A program made the translations under genes and the position numbers. Positions 1 through 5,002 of a stretch of 5,865 nucleotides of DNA are shown here, piece by piece (within the stretch, counting starts at the first letter, position 1; every line of letters begins with the position of its first letter). Origin of the DNA: Pseudomonadota bacterium (GTDB taxonomy: Bacteria; Pseudomonadota; Alphaproteobacteria; Rhodobacterales; Rhodobacteraceae); assembly GCA_022573605.1 (NCBI GenBank), contig JACZTQ010000209.1:1-5865 (forward strand), written 5' to 3'. The notes beneath the pieces are model-generated. The model saw only the letters and a program-made list of their open reading frames with translations. It was not told where the DNA came from and made no database searches.

Positions 1-1
1 G

Positions 2-451
2 ACCAAACCCAAACCCTCGCCGTCGCTGCTGTCGAACGACCTGACGATCAAGGGCAATTTGATCACCAGCGGCGATATCCAGATCGAGGGCACCATCGAG
101 GGCGATGTGCGCGCCCATCTCGTGACCGTCGGCGAAACCGCCACCATCAAGGGCGAGATCGCCGCCGATGACGTGGTCGTCAACGGCCGGGTGATCGGCC
201 GCCTGCGCGGCCTCAAGGTGCGCCTGACCGCGACCGCACGGGTCGAGGGCGACATCGTCCACAAGACCATCGCCATCGAATCGGGCGCCCAATTCGAGGG
301 CACGGTCCAGCGCCAGGAGGATCCGCTGGGCGATTCCGGCAGCCGCCCGGCCGCGGCGGCCGCTGCCCGGCCGAAAACGGATACCCGCGACACGCGCGAT
401 GCCCCGCCGCTGACCGGCGGAGCAGTGTCCGGCAAAGCAACCTCCGGCTGA
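2..451 (+). CDS. Bactofilin (polymer-forming cytoskeletal protein), 5' end missing
   Basis: Bactofilins polymerise without nucleotide into filaments at the inner face of the membrane and act as scaffolds for cell shape, stalks or cell-wall enzymes. The frame is open from base 2, giving 149 visible residues; the true start lies upstream of the window. The TTG at 59 falls inside the conserved domain and is not a credible start. From visible residue 9 the protein has the repeating short-beta-strand pattern of the bactofilin right-handed beta helix: LTIKGNLITSGDIQIEGTIE, then several further G-E/D-I/V turns such as VEGDIV and FEGTV, up to about residue 105. After this comes a disordered Ala/Pro/Arg/Asp-rich tail of about 45 residues, typical of the family. 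A strong hairpin with a T-rich tail follows the TGA by about 130 bases. In many bacteria an M23 peptidase gene sits just upstream; that part is not visible. The family call is very secure; the specific role is unknown. Confidence 0.93.
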   Translation, partial: TKPKPSPSLLSNDLTIKGNLITSGDIQIEGTIEGDVRAHLVTVGETATIKGEIAADDVVVNGRVIGRLRGLKVRLTATARVEGDIVHKTIAIESGAQFEGTVQRQEDPLGDSGSRPAAAAAARPKTDTRDTRDAPPLTGGAVSGKATSG

Positions 452-497
452 TACCCCCGGCCCATCGATCCTTGACCATGGGTCCGGCACCGAGTTG

Positions 498-516
498 TCC
501 TGGGCTCGACCCGGAA
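498..516. repeat. Possible decayed dispersed GC-rich palindrome
   Basis: TCCTGGG (498-504) and CCCGGAA (510-516) can fold around the loop CTCGA with one G-T pair and one mismatch. The sequence style, a GGGCTCGACCC core flanked by TCC/GGA, resembles intergenic palindromes that I remember as common in alphaproteobacterial genomes. Only one copy is present here, so its repetitive nature cannot be shown from the window. Confidence 0.25.
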
Positions 517-577
517 TCTCCTGGCCCCAGACCTGTCGGTAAGGCCGGGGCGGTGCAGTTTTGCTGATGGGTTCCAG

Positions 578-622
578 AGCCTCCGACCTGATGAAATCCG
601 GTCGGAGGCTGATTTTCTTTGT
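578..622 (+). terminator. Intrinsic terminator downstream of the bactofilin gene
   Basis: A perfect 11-bp stem pairs AGCCTCCGACC (578-588) with GGTCGGAGGCT (600-610) around an 11-nt loop, followed by a T-rich stretch (GATTTTCTTTG, 611-621). This is the standard form of a Rho-independent terminator reading rightward. It would end the bactofilin transcript about 130 nt after its stop codon. Confidence 0.8.
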
Positions 623-719
623 TTCTATGCAATTTTTGAGTCGCCGAATGACCTCATATGGCTCGAAATTGCTCTAATCGTTGAGCTTTGGCATGAACTC
701 GCAAGACGGCCGAATCGCG

Positions 720-753
720 AAACGCCCCGCCGGTCCCGGCGGGGCGTTTTCGT
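720..753. terminator. Strong hairpin, probable bidirectional terminator next to the ctrA 3' end
   Basis: A perfect 13-bp stem pairs 720-732 (AAACGCCCCGCCG) with 737-749 (CGGCGGGGCGTTT) around the tetraloop GTCC. The + strand tail is TTTTCGTTTCC. The − strand tail is only TTT followed by CGCGATTC. It lies about 50 bp beyond the ctrA stop, so it can serve as the ctrA terminator, but the U-tract is better for rightward transcription, where it would stop read-through past the first terminator or a short transcript starting after base 611. Confidence 0.8.
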
Positions 754-799
754 TTCCGGTGATCGCCGCTCCGGTAACTGCCGGGAGGGCTGCGGGCGG

Positions 800-1504
800 T
801 CAGGCCATGAGGTTCTGGGCCTGCTGGGGCTGCGGATCGCGCAGCACGTAGCCACGCCCCCACACCGTCTCGATGTAATTCGCCCCCTCGGTCGCCAGCG
901 CCAGCTTCTTGCGCAGCTTGCAGATGAAGACATCGATGATCTTCACCTCCGGCTCGTCCATGCCGCCATAGAGGTGATTGAGGAACATCTCCTTGGTCAG
1001 GGTCGAGCCCTTGCGCAGCGAGAGCAGTTCCAGCATCTGGTATTCCTTGCCGGTCAGATGCACCGGGTGGCCGTCGGCCTCGACCGTCTTGGCGTCGAGA
1101 TTGACCGCAATCTTGCCGGTGCTGATGATCGGCTGGGCATGCCCCTTCGAGCGGCGCACGATGGCGTGGATGCGGGCGATCAGTTCCTCGCGGTCGAACG
1201 GCTTGGTCAGATAGTCGTCGGCGCCAACGCTGAAGCCCTTGAGCTTGCTGTCGATACCGTCTTGGCCAGTGAGGATCAGGGTCGGTGTCCCGATCCGCGA
1301 CAGGCGCAGCTTGCGCAGCACGTCGTAGCCGTCCATGTCCGGCAGACTCAGGTCGAGGAGGATCAGGTCGTAATCATAGAGTTTCGCCAGCTCGATTCCT
1401 TCCTCGCCGGAATCGGTGACGTAGGTATTGAGGTCCGCCTTGCGCAGAATCAGCTCGATGCTCTCCGCCGTGGTAGGATCGTCCTCAATTAGCAATACAC
1501 GCAT
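800..1504 (-). CDS. ctrA: Cell-cycle response regulator CtrA
   Basis: CtrA is the master OmpR-type response regulator of alphaproteobacteria. When phosphorylated through the CckA-ChpT relay it binds TTAA-N7-TTAA boxes, controlling motility and cell-division genes and, in Caulobacter, blocking the replication origin. The 234-residue protein has a receiver domain (residues 1-118) with the acidic pair D8/D9, phospho-acceptor D51 (LILLDLSLPDMDG), T79 and K101 (LTKPF). A winged-helix DNA-binding domain follows (about 124-224), with LTGKEYQMLELLSLRKG and the recognition region EVKIIDVFICKLRKKL. Both parts match CtrA essentially residue for residue as I recall it. The ATG is preceded by GGAG (1511-1514) at a 6-nt spacing. 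The C-terminal tail is PQPQQAQNLMA and ends Met-Ala, not the Ala-Ala that ClpXP recognises in Caulobacter. sciP lies upstream on the same strand, and a strong terminator follows. Confidence 0.97.
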   Translation of the reverse strand: MRVLLIEDDPTTAESIELILRKADLNTYVTDSGEEGIELAKLYDYDLILLDLSLPDMDGYDVLRKLRLSRIGTPTLILTGQDGIDSKLKGFSVGADDYLTKPFDREELIARIHAIVRRSKGHAQPIISTGKIAVNLDAKTVEADGHPVHLTGKEYQMLELLSLRKGSTLTKEMFLNHLYGGMDEPEVKIIDVFICKLRKKLALATEGANYIETVWGRGYVLRDPQPQQAQNLMA

Positions 1505-1514
1505 ATGACTCTCC
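1505..1514 (-). promoter_or_regulatory. ctrA ribosome binding site overlapping a GANTC methylation site
   Basis: On the − strand the sequence before the ATG reads GCGGAGAGTCAT. GGAG (1511-1514) is the Shine-Dalgarno element. The overlapping GAGTC/GACTC at 1507-1511 is a GANTC site, the target of the CcrM methyltransferase. In Caulobacter a GANTC site in ctrA promoter P1 links transcription to replication; here the site lies in the untranslated leader beside the start codon, so the same role is only inferred. Confidence 0.5.
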
Positions 1515-1545
1515 GCTCGCCTGCTGTGAACCCATCTCGCGTAAA

Positions 1546-1582
1546 GGTTAACAGCAATTGGGTAAACGGAGTGTTACCAATT
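1546..1582 (-). promoter_or_regulatory. Candidate ctrA control region with half CtrA box and imperfect dyad
   Basis: The − strand carries GTTAACC (1546-1552), matching one half of a CtrA box (TTAACC), about 44 bp upstream of the ctrA ATG. No second TTAA occurs at the standard 7-nt spacing. Beside it, AATTGGGTAA (1556-1565) and TTACCAATT (1574-1582) form an imperfect inverted repeat with one extra base. The region is AT-rich relative to the genes and lies between the end of sciP and ctrA, where a ctrA promoter is expected. No convincing −35/−10 pair could be fixed. Confidence 0.35.
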
Positions 1583-1618
1583 CAAAAGCAAACGCGAAAC
1601 TTCATTCTGAAGTTCCGC
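1583..1618 (-). terminator. Possible terminator or attenuator overlapping the sciP stop codon
   Basis: AACTTCA (1598-1604) pairs with TGAAGTT (1608-1614) around a 3-nt loop. After one A-C mismatch, three more G-C pairs follow (1594-1596 with 1616-1618). On the − strand the hairpin is followed by GTTTGCTTTTGAATT, a T-rich tail. The sciP TGA (1602-1604) lies inside the structure. It would separate the sciP transcript from ctrA, but the stem is modest and the tail is interrupted. Confidence 0.45.
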
Positions 1619-1880
1619 GCCGCTGGTTGATCTTCGTTACACACAGACCCCTGAGGCCGTGGCGGGAAAGCCCCGACTTCCAGTCCTCGAATTCTTCGTC
1701 GCTTATGGTGTATCGGGAACAGGCTTCTTCCCGGGAGATCAGTCCGCCTTCTACGGCTACCACAACGCGTGCCTTGCGCCGCGGGACCCAACGCCGGACA
1801 GTCGGCGCTGGCAGATCGGCCCGGGTCATCTTTTCACCATCGGGGCCGATGACATATGGGACAGAACTCCTATTTTCCAT
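1602..1880 (-). CDS. sciP: CtrA inhibitor protein SciP (DUF1153)
   Basis: SciP is a small helix-turn-helix protein. In Caulobacter it binds CtrA, stops it recruiting RNA polymerase at CtrA-activated promoters in swarmer cells, and also contacts DNA itself. The 92-residue product has the full DUF1153 pattern: YVIGPDGEKMTRADLPAP (residues 9-26), RRWVPRRKARVVVAVEGGLI (29-48), the HTH core SREEACSRYTISDEEFEDWK (49-68) and the basic end HGLRGLCVTKINQRR (74-88). The length is that of the family. The ATG has a good ribosome binding site, GGAGG (1884-1888), 3 nt before it; an ATG overlapping it at 1890 is in another frame. The gene reads toward ctrA and diverges from mnmA. A near-match CtrA box lies 50 bp upstream, which fits CtrA activation of sciP as known in Caulobacter. 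Assignment is secure. Confidence 0.95.
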   Translation of the reverse strand: MENRSSVPYVIGPDGEKMTRADLPAPTVRRWVPRRKARVVVAVEGGLISREEACSRYTISDEEFEDWKSGLSRHGLRGLCVTKINQRRGTSE

Positions 1881-1929
1881 GCGCCTCCATTATTCCTGAC
1901 CTTCTGATGCCGATCCTATGTCTCTGGCA

Positions 1930-1944
1930 TTAAAGAGGAATGAA
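1930..1944. promoter_or_regulatory. Near-match CtrA binding box in the sciP-mnmA divergent gap
   Basis: The + strand reads TTAA-AGAGGAA-TGAA; on the − strand this is TTCA-N7-TTAA. It differs from the CtrA consensus TTAA-N7-TTAA at one position. It lies 50 bp upstream of the sciP ATG and 49 bp upstream of the preferred mnmA ATG. TTAA is rare in this GC-rich window, and intergenic copies were noticed only here and before ctrA, which makes the match more meaningful. Binding itself is inference. Confidence 0.45.
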
Positions 1945-1992
1945 AACCCGCATGGTTCCATATCGGGACAGAATCAGAGTATCACTCCGGCC

Positions 1993-3123
1993 ATGGCAAA
2001 GTTGAACTCGCTCGGATTCGCCAAGCCCCCCGCCTCGACCCGTGTCGTCGTGGCGATGTCGGGGGGCGTCGACAGTTCCGTCGTCGCCGCCAGCCTGGCG
2101 CGCGAGGGCTACGACGTGGTCGGAATCACCCTCCAGCTCTACGACCACGGCGCCGCGCTGGCGAAGAAGGGGGCCTGCTGCGCCGGGCGCGATATCCACG
2201 ATGCGCGACGTGTTGCCGCAGAGATGGGCTTCCCCCACTACGTTCTGGACTATGAAAACCGTTTCCGCGAGGCGGTGGTCGAGGAGTTCGCCGACCAGTA
2301 TCTCGCCGGCGCCACCCCGATTCCCTGCATCCGCTGCAACGAGCGGGTGAAGTTCCGCGATCTCATGGCCACGGCCCGCGAGCTGGAGGCCGACTGCCTC
2401 GCCACCGGCCACTACATCCAGCGCCGCGAAGGCCCGGCGGGGGCCGAGATGCACCGCGCCGCCGACCCGGCGCGCGACCAGTCCTATTTCCTGTTCACCA
2501 CCACCCGCGAGCAGCTCGACTACCTGCGCTTCCCGCTCGGCCACTTGAAGTCGAAGGCGCAGACCCGCGCGATGGCCGAAGAATTCGGCCTCGCCGTCGC
2601 CGGCAAGCCGGACAGCCAGGACATCTGCTTCGTGCCCTCGGGCAACTACGCCGCGGTGATCGAGAAGCTCCGCCCGGGGGCGGCCGAGCCGGGCGAGATC
2701 GTCGGCCTCGACGGCCGCGTGCTGGGCCGGCACCGGGGCGTGATCCACTACACCATCGGCCAGCGCCGGGGGCTCGGCATCGGCGGCGGCGCGCCGCTCT
2801 ATGTGGTCCGGCTCGAGGCCGAGGCGCGCCGCGTCATCGTCGGCCCGCGCGCGGCGCTGGCGACCCGGCGGATCCCGGTCTCGGGCATCAACTGGATCGG
2901 CGAGGGCGACTTCGGCGACGCGCCGGAGGGCGGCTGGGAGGCGGCGGTCAAGGTCCGTTCGACCCGCCCGCCGGCGCCGGCCCGCATCCACCCGCGCGGC
3001 GATGGCGCGGCGGAGGTCGAACTCATGGACCCCGAGGAGGGCGTCGCCCCCGGCCAGGCCTGCGTGTTCTACGCGCCCGAGGGCTCGCGCGTGCTCGGCG
3101 GCGGCTGGATCGGGCGGGCCTGA
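1993..3123 (+). CDS. mnmA: tRNA-specific 2-thiouridylase MnmA
   Basis: MnmA adenylates U34 of tRNA-Lys, -Glu and -Gln and replaces its 2-oxygen with sulfur delivered as a persulfide. Numbering from the ATG at 1993 (376 aa), the protein shows the ATP-pyrophosphatase P-loop SGGVDSS (23-29), GACCAGRDIHDA (61-72), the nucleophile Cys115 in PCIRCNERVKF, LATGHY (136-141), DQSYFLF (162-168), the partner Cys212 in DSQDICFVPSGNY, and TIGQRRGLGI (254-263) before the C-terminal beta-barrel. Length and motifs are normal. The start is uncertain. An in-frame ATG at 1918 would add 25 residues that are low in GC and unlike the family. The TTG at 2002 begins LNSLGF, which matches the MNSLG start I remember for relatives. 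None of the three has a good ribosome binding site. The gene diverges from sciP and converges with the metallopeptidase gene; the REP pair lies just after its TGA. Confidence 0.95.
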   Translation: MAKLNSLGFAKPPASTRVVVAMSGGVDSSVVAASLAREGYDVVGITLQLYDHGAALAKKGACCAGRDIHDARRVAAEMGFPHYVLDYENRFREAVVEEFADQYLAGATPIPCIRCNERVKFRDLMATARELEADCLATGHYIQRREGPAGAEMHRAADPARDQSYFLFTTTREQLDYLRFPLGHLKSKAQTRAMAEEFGLAVAGKPDSQDICFVPSGNYAAVIEKLRPGAAEPGEIVGLDGRVLGRHRGVIHYTIGQRRGLGIGGGAPLYVVRLEAEARRVIVGPRAALATRRIPVSGINWIGEGDFGDAPEGGWEAAVKVRSTRPPAPARIHPRGDGAAEVELMDPEEGVAPGQACVFYAPEGSRVLGGGWIGRA

Positions 3124-3157
3124 GGGCAAGGCCGCAGGGGTGGGATACGCTCCCCCG

Positions 3158-3219
3158 GTAGGGCGGACATGCTTGTCCGCCGTCGCCGCACAGGAGGCGG
3201 ACAAGCATGTCCGCCCTAC
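3158..3219. repeat. Inverted pair of GTAG-type REP units (BIME-like)
   Basis: The left unit is GTAG (3158-3161) plus the hairpin GGCGGACA-TGCT-TGTCCGCC (3162-3181). The right unit is its exact reverse complement: hairpin 3196-3215 plus CTAC (3216-3219). The units are separated by 14 nt (3182-3195), so the whole element is a perfect 24-bp inverted repeat whose arms are themselves palindromic. A GTAG tetranucleotide in front of a GC-rich hairpin is the hallmark of REPs mobilised by RAYT (TnpA-REP, Y1 transposase family) enzymes, and inverted pairs are the usual BIME form. No RAYT gene is in the window. The element sits between convergent genes; its right-hand GTAG provides the TAG stop of the metallopeptidase gene. 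It could also end transcription from both sides, although no T-tract follows. Confidence 0.85.
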
Positions 3220-4913
3220 TCCGCGACCGGCGGCACGATTTCCGGCACCTTGGTGTAGTGCGTGACCATCGGCGACAGGCCGGGGAAATCCAGCGTCGTG
3301 CTCAGCGCGCTCTCCGAGCAGGTATAGCCCAGCGAAAGTTGCCCGGCGGCCGAATGGGAAATTGGCATGGTCCCCCTTGTGCGCGGCGTCGTGACGGTGA
3401 CCCGGCCCGACAGCATGCCGCTGTCCTGACAAATCGCCATCCGCCCGTCGCCGGCCGACCAGCGCCCCGCCGCCACGGTCAGGAAGCCCTCGCCGACGCC
3501 GACGTAATCCCGGTCGCGGATGGTCAGCCCGGCGGCGAACGAATCGGTGCCGTAGACCCCGTCGTCGCGGTAGGTGATGATCCGCGGACCCGAGTGCGAC
3601 GCGACGATCGGGATCCCTTGCGCCTTCATCCACTCGATCGCCCCGCCGCCCGACTGGAACCAGGTGCCGACCAGGCAGGCATCGACCCGGTCCGACCCGC
3701 CGCAGGGCTCGCAAACCACCGTGCGCTCGGCCTCGATGGAGAGCGATCTCTCCTCGCTTTCGGTGTGCATCGCGACGATGCGGTAACGGCCGGCCGGCGG
3801 CTCGCGGGCGTCCACTTCCTCCGGGTAGCTGTCCCACGACGATTCGCCTTCTTCCTGCACCGCGACGTTCGCATTTGCCGGCGTCAGGGTGTTCTCCCAC
3901 TCGCCGCAGTCGTATTCCACCGTGCCGAGGCGGATCACGAACGGCGCCAGGGTAAACTCCAGGGTCTCGTTCTCGTCGAAGCTCAGCACCTCGCCGCCGG
4001 GCGGGTTCAGCGCCAGCGCCCCGCCCCGGGGGTGGCTGATCGCCCGGTCGGAATATTCCTCGGCGAAGTCGAGCCATTCCTCGTCCGCCAGCACCGCGCG
4101 CATCGCCGCCTGCTGGGCCGATGCGCCGCCACTCGCCGCCATCGCCCGCATGAACGCCATCAGGCCCGACGGCCCGCTGGTCGGGTGCATCCAGTAGAAC
4201 AAGATCACCGCCTCGTGCCCCATGGCGTTGAGCGCCACCTCCCCCGCCACCGCCGCGTCGAAGGGGGCGCCGCGGTCGGTGAAGCGCTCGCTGCCCGGCA
4301 CCGCGAGGGCGGCGAAATACTCCGCCGACCCCTCGACCCACCAGTCGCCGCCCCGCCCCACCGTGCTCATCTGGGCGGTGCTCAGGCTGGCGAATTGCAG
4401 GCAGTGGAAAATCTCGTGCGCCACGGTCACCGCCAGTTCCGCCGGATCGCCGCCGCGGCCCAGCATGAACAGGGTGATCAGGCACTCGCCGGCCCGCCCG
4501 CCCGCCGGGTCGGCGTGGCCGTCGGTGATCGCCATCACCTCGCGCTCCGCGCTGTAGAAGGTCGAATGGGCATCGTCGAGGATCAGCAGGGTCACGTCGT
4601 CGATGCGGAAATCGCCGAGCGGGGCGAAGGCGGCGGCGGCCAGCCGGGCGCCGCGCTCGACCGCCTCCGGCGCGCCGGGCAGGAAGGCCCAGTCGGCGCT
4701 GATGTCCTGGATGCCCCGCATCCGGCGCGCGCCTCCGGGGGTGGGATAGGTGAAGTTGAACAGCTCGACGCAGGTCAGCCCCAGCGCCCCTGGCGCGTCG
4801 GGGAAACGGCCGAGATAGCCGTCAGCGGCGCAATCGCCGAAATCCGCCCGGGCCGTCTGGGGCAGCGATACCGCCAGACAGAACAGGGTGGCCAGAACCA
4901 GACGGTGCCTCAT
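3216..4913 (-). CDS. Secreted HExxH zinc metallopeptidase, gluzincin-like, uncharacterised
   Basis: I do not recognise a named family. From the ATG at 4913 (565 aa) the product begins with a Sec signal peptide, MRHRLVLATLFCLAVSLPQTARA, probably cut near residue 23, so it should be exported. Zinc-peptidase hallmarks follow: VTVAHEIFHCLQ with HEIFH at 166-170, then DWWVEGSAEYFAA with the likely third ligand Glu194. HExxH plus W-x-E-G-x-A-E-Y about 24 residues later is the gluzincin arrangement, seen for example in M9 collagenases. Residues about 300-400 look beta-rich. From about 401, CEPC and DACLVGTWFQ open a C-terminal domain that resembles lipocalin-like folds and ends near YTKVPEIVPP. Ten or so cysteines suggest disulfides after export. 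GAGGG with 5-nt spacing precedes this ATG. An upstream in-frame ATG (4973) would place 20 residues before the signal peptide and is less likely. The TAG stop is supplied by a REP unit. Substrate unknown. Confidence 0.85.
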   Translation of the reverse strand: MRHRLVLATLFCLAVSLPQTARADFGDCAADGYLGRFPDAPGALGLTCVELFNFTYPTPGGARRMRGIQDISADWAFLPGAPEAVERGARLAAAAFAPLGDFRIDDVTLLILDDAHSTFYSAEREVMAITDGHADPAGGRAGECLITLFMLGRGGDPAELAVTVAHEIFHCLQFASLSTAQMSTVGRGGDWWVEGSAEYFAALAVPGSERFTDRGAPFDAAVAGEVALNAMGHEAVILFYWMHPTSGPSGLMAFMRAMAASGGASAQQAAMRAVLADEEWLDFAEEYSDRAISHPRGGALALNPPGGEVLSFDENETLEFTLAPFVIRLGTVEYDCGEWENTLTPANANVAVQEEGESSWDSYPEEVDAREPPAGRYRIVAMHTESEERSLSIEAERTVVCEPCGGSDRVDACLVGTWFQSGGGAIEWMKAQGIPIVASHSGPRIITYRDDGVYGTDSFAAGLTIRDRDYVGVGEGFLTVAAGRWSAGDGRMAICQDSGMLSGRVTVTTPRTRGTMPISHSAAGQLSLGYTCSESALSTTLDFPGLSPMVTHYTKVPEIVPPVAE

Positions 4914-4949
4914 GACGGCCCTCGGGGGATGCGGCTGGACAGCGCTTTC

Positions 4950-4966
4950 GCGACCGTTACAGTCGC
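4950..4966. promoter_or_regulatory. Short dyad in the peptidase divergent gap
   Basis: GCGAC (4950-4954) and GTCGC (4962-4966) flank a 7-nt centre (CGTTACA). The dyad lies roughly midway in the 89-bp gap between the divergent metallopeptidase and M20 genes, where an operator controlling both would sit. Five-base arms arise easily by chance in GC-rich DNA, so this is only a candidate. Confidence 0.2.
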
Positions 4967-5002
4967 ACAACACAAGCAGGTTTTCCAGAAGGATGCGCCG
5001 CC

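Larger units (their letters stand above)
452..799. other. Gene-free region between the bactofilin gene and ctrA
   Basis: This stretch of about 350 bp has no convincing coding sequence. It contains two strong intrinsic-terminator hairpins (578-610 and 720-749, listed separately), an imperfect GC-rich palindrome near 498-516, and GANTC sites at 638-642 and 712-716. Base composition is noticeably more AT-rich between 611 and 700 than in the flanking genes, as expected of non-coding or promoter DNA. Short ATG-initiated frames here have no ribosome binding site and no recognisable sequence. Confidence 0.6.

Noticed and set aside
478..567. A 29-codon ATG frame after the bactofilin gene
   Set aside because: There is no ribosome binding site, the composition is Pro/Gly-rich and it overlaps a GC-rich palindrome; it looks like chance.
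1546..1566. A full CtrA box upstream of ctrA
   Set aside because: Only one TTAA is present; the nearest partner, TTAC, is 10 nt away, not 7, so only a half-site can be claimed.
1940..2005. A 21-codon leader peptide frame overlapping the mnmA start
   Set aside because: The GAGG before it is only 1 nt from the ATG, the peptide has no run of regulatory codons, and no attenuator hairpin follows.
3158..3219. CRISPR-like repeat pair
   Set aside because: There are only two units, in opposite orientation and 14 nt apart, with a GTAG signature; this is REP architecture, not a direct-repeat array.
1930..4485. An 851-codon open frame on the − strand across mnmA and the metallopeptidase gene
   Set aside because: It is antisense to mnmA and out of frame with the metallopeptidase; its Gly/Arg/Ala-rich, domain-free translation is the usual shadow of GC-rich codon use, and it runs through the REP pair.
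4914..4973. The 20-residue N-terminal extension of the metallopeptidase from the ATG at 4973
   Set aside because: It would bury the signal peptide behind a polar stretch, and the ATG at 4913 has a better placed GAGGG.
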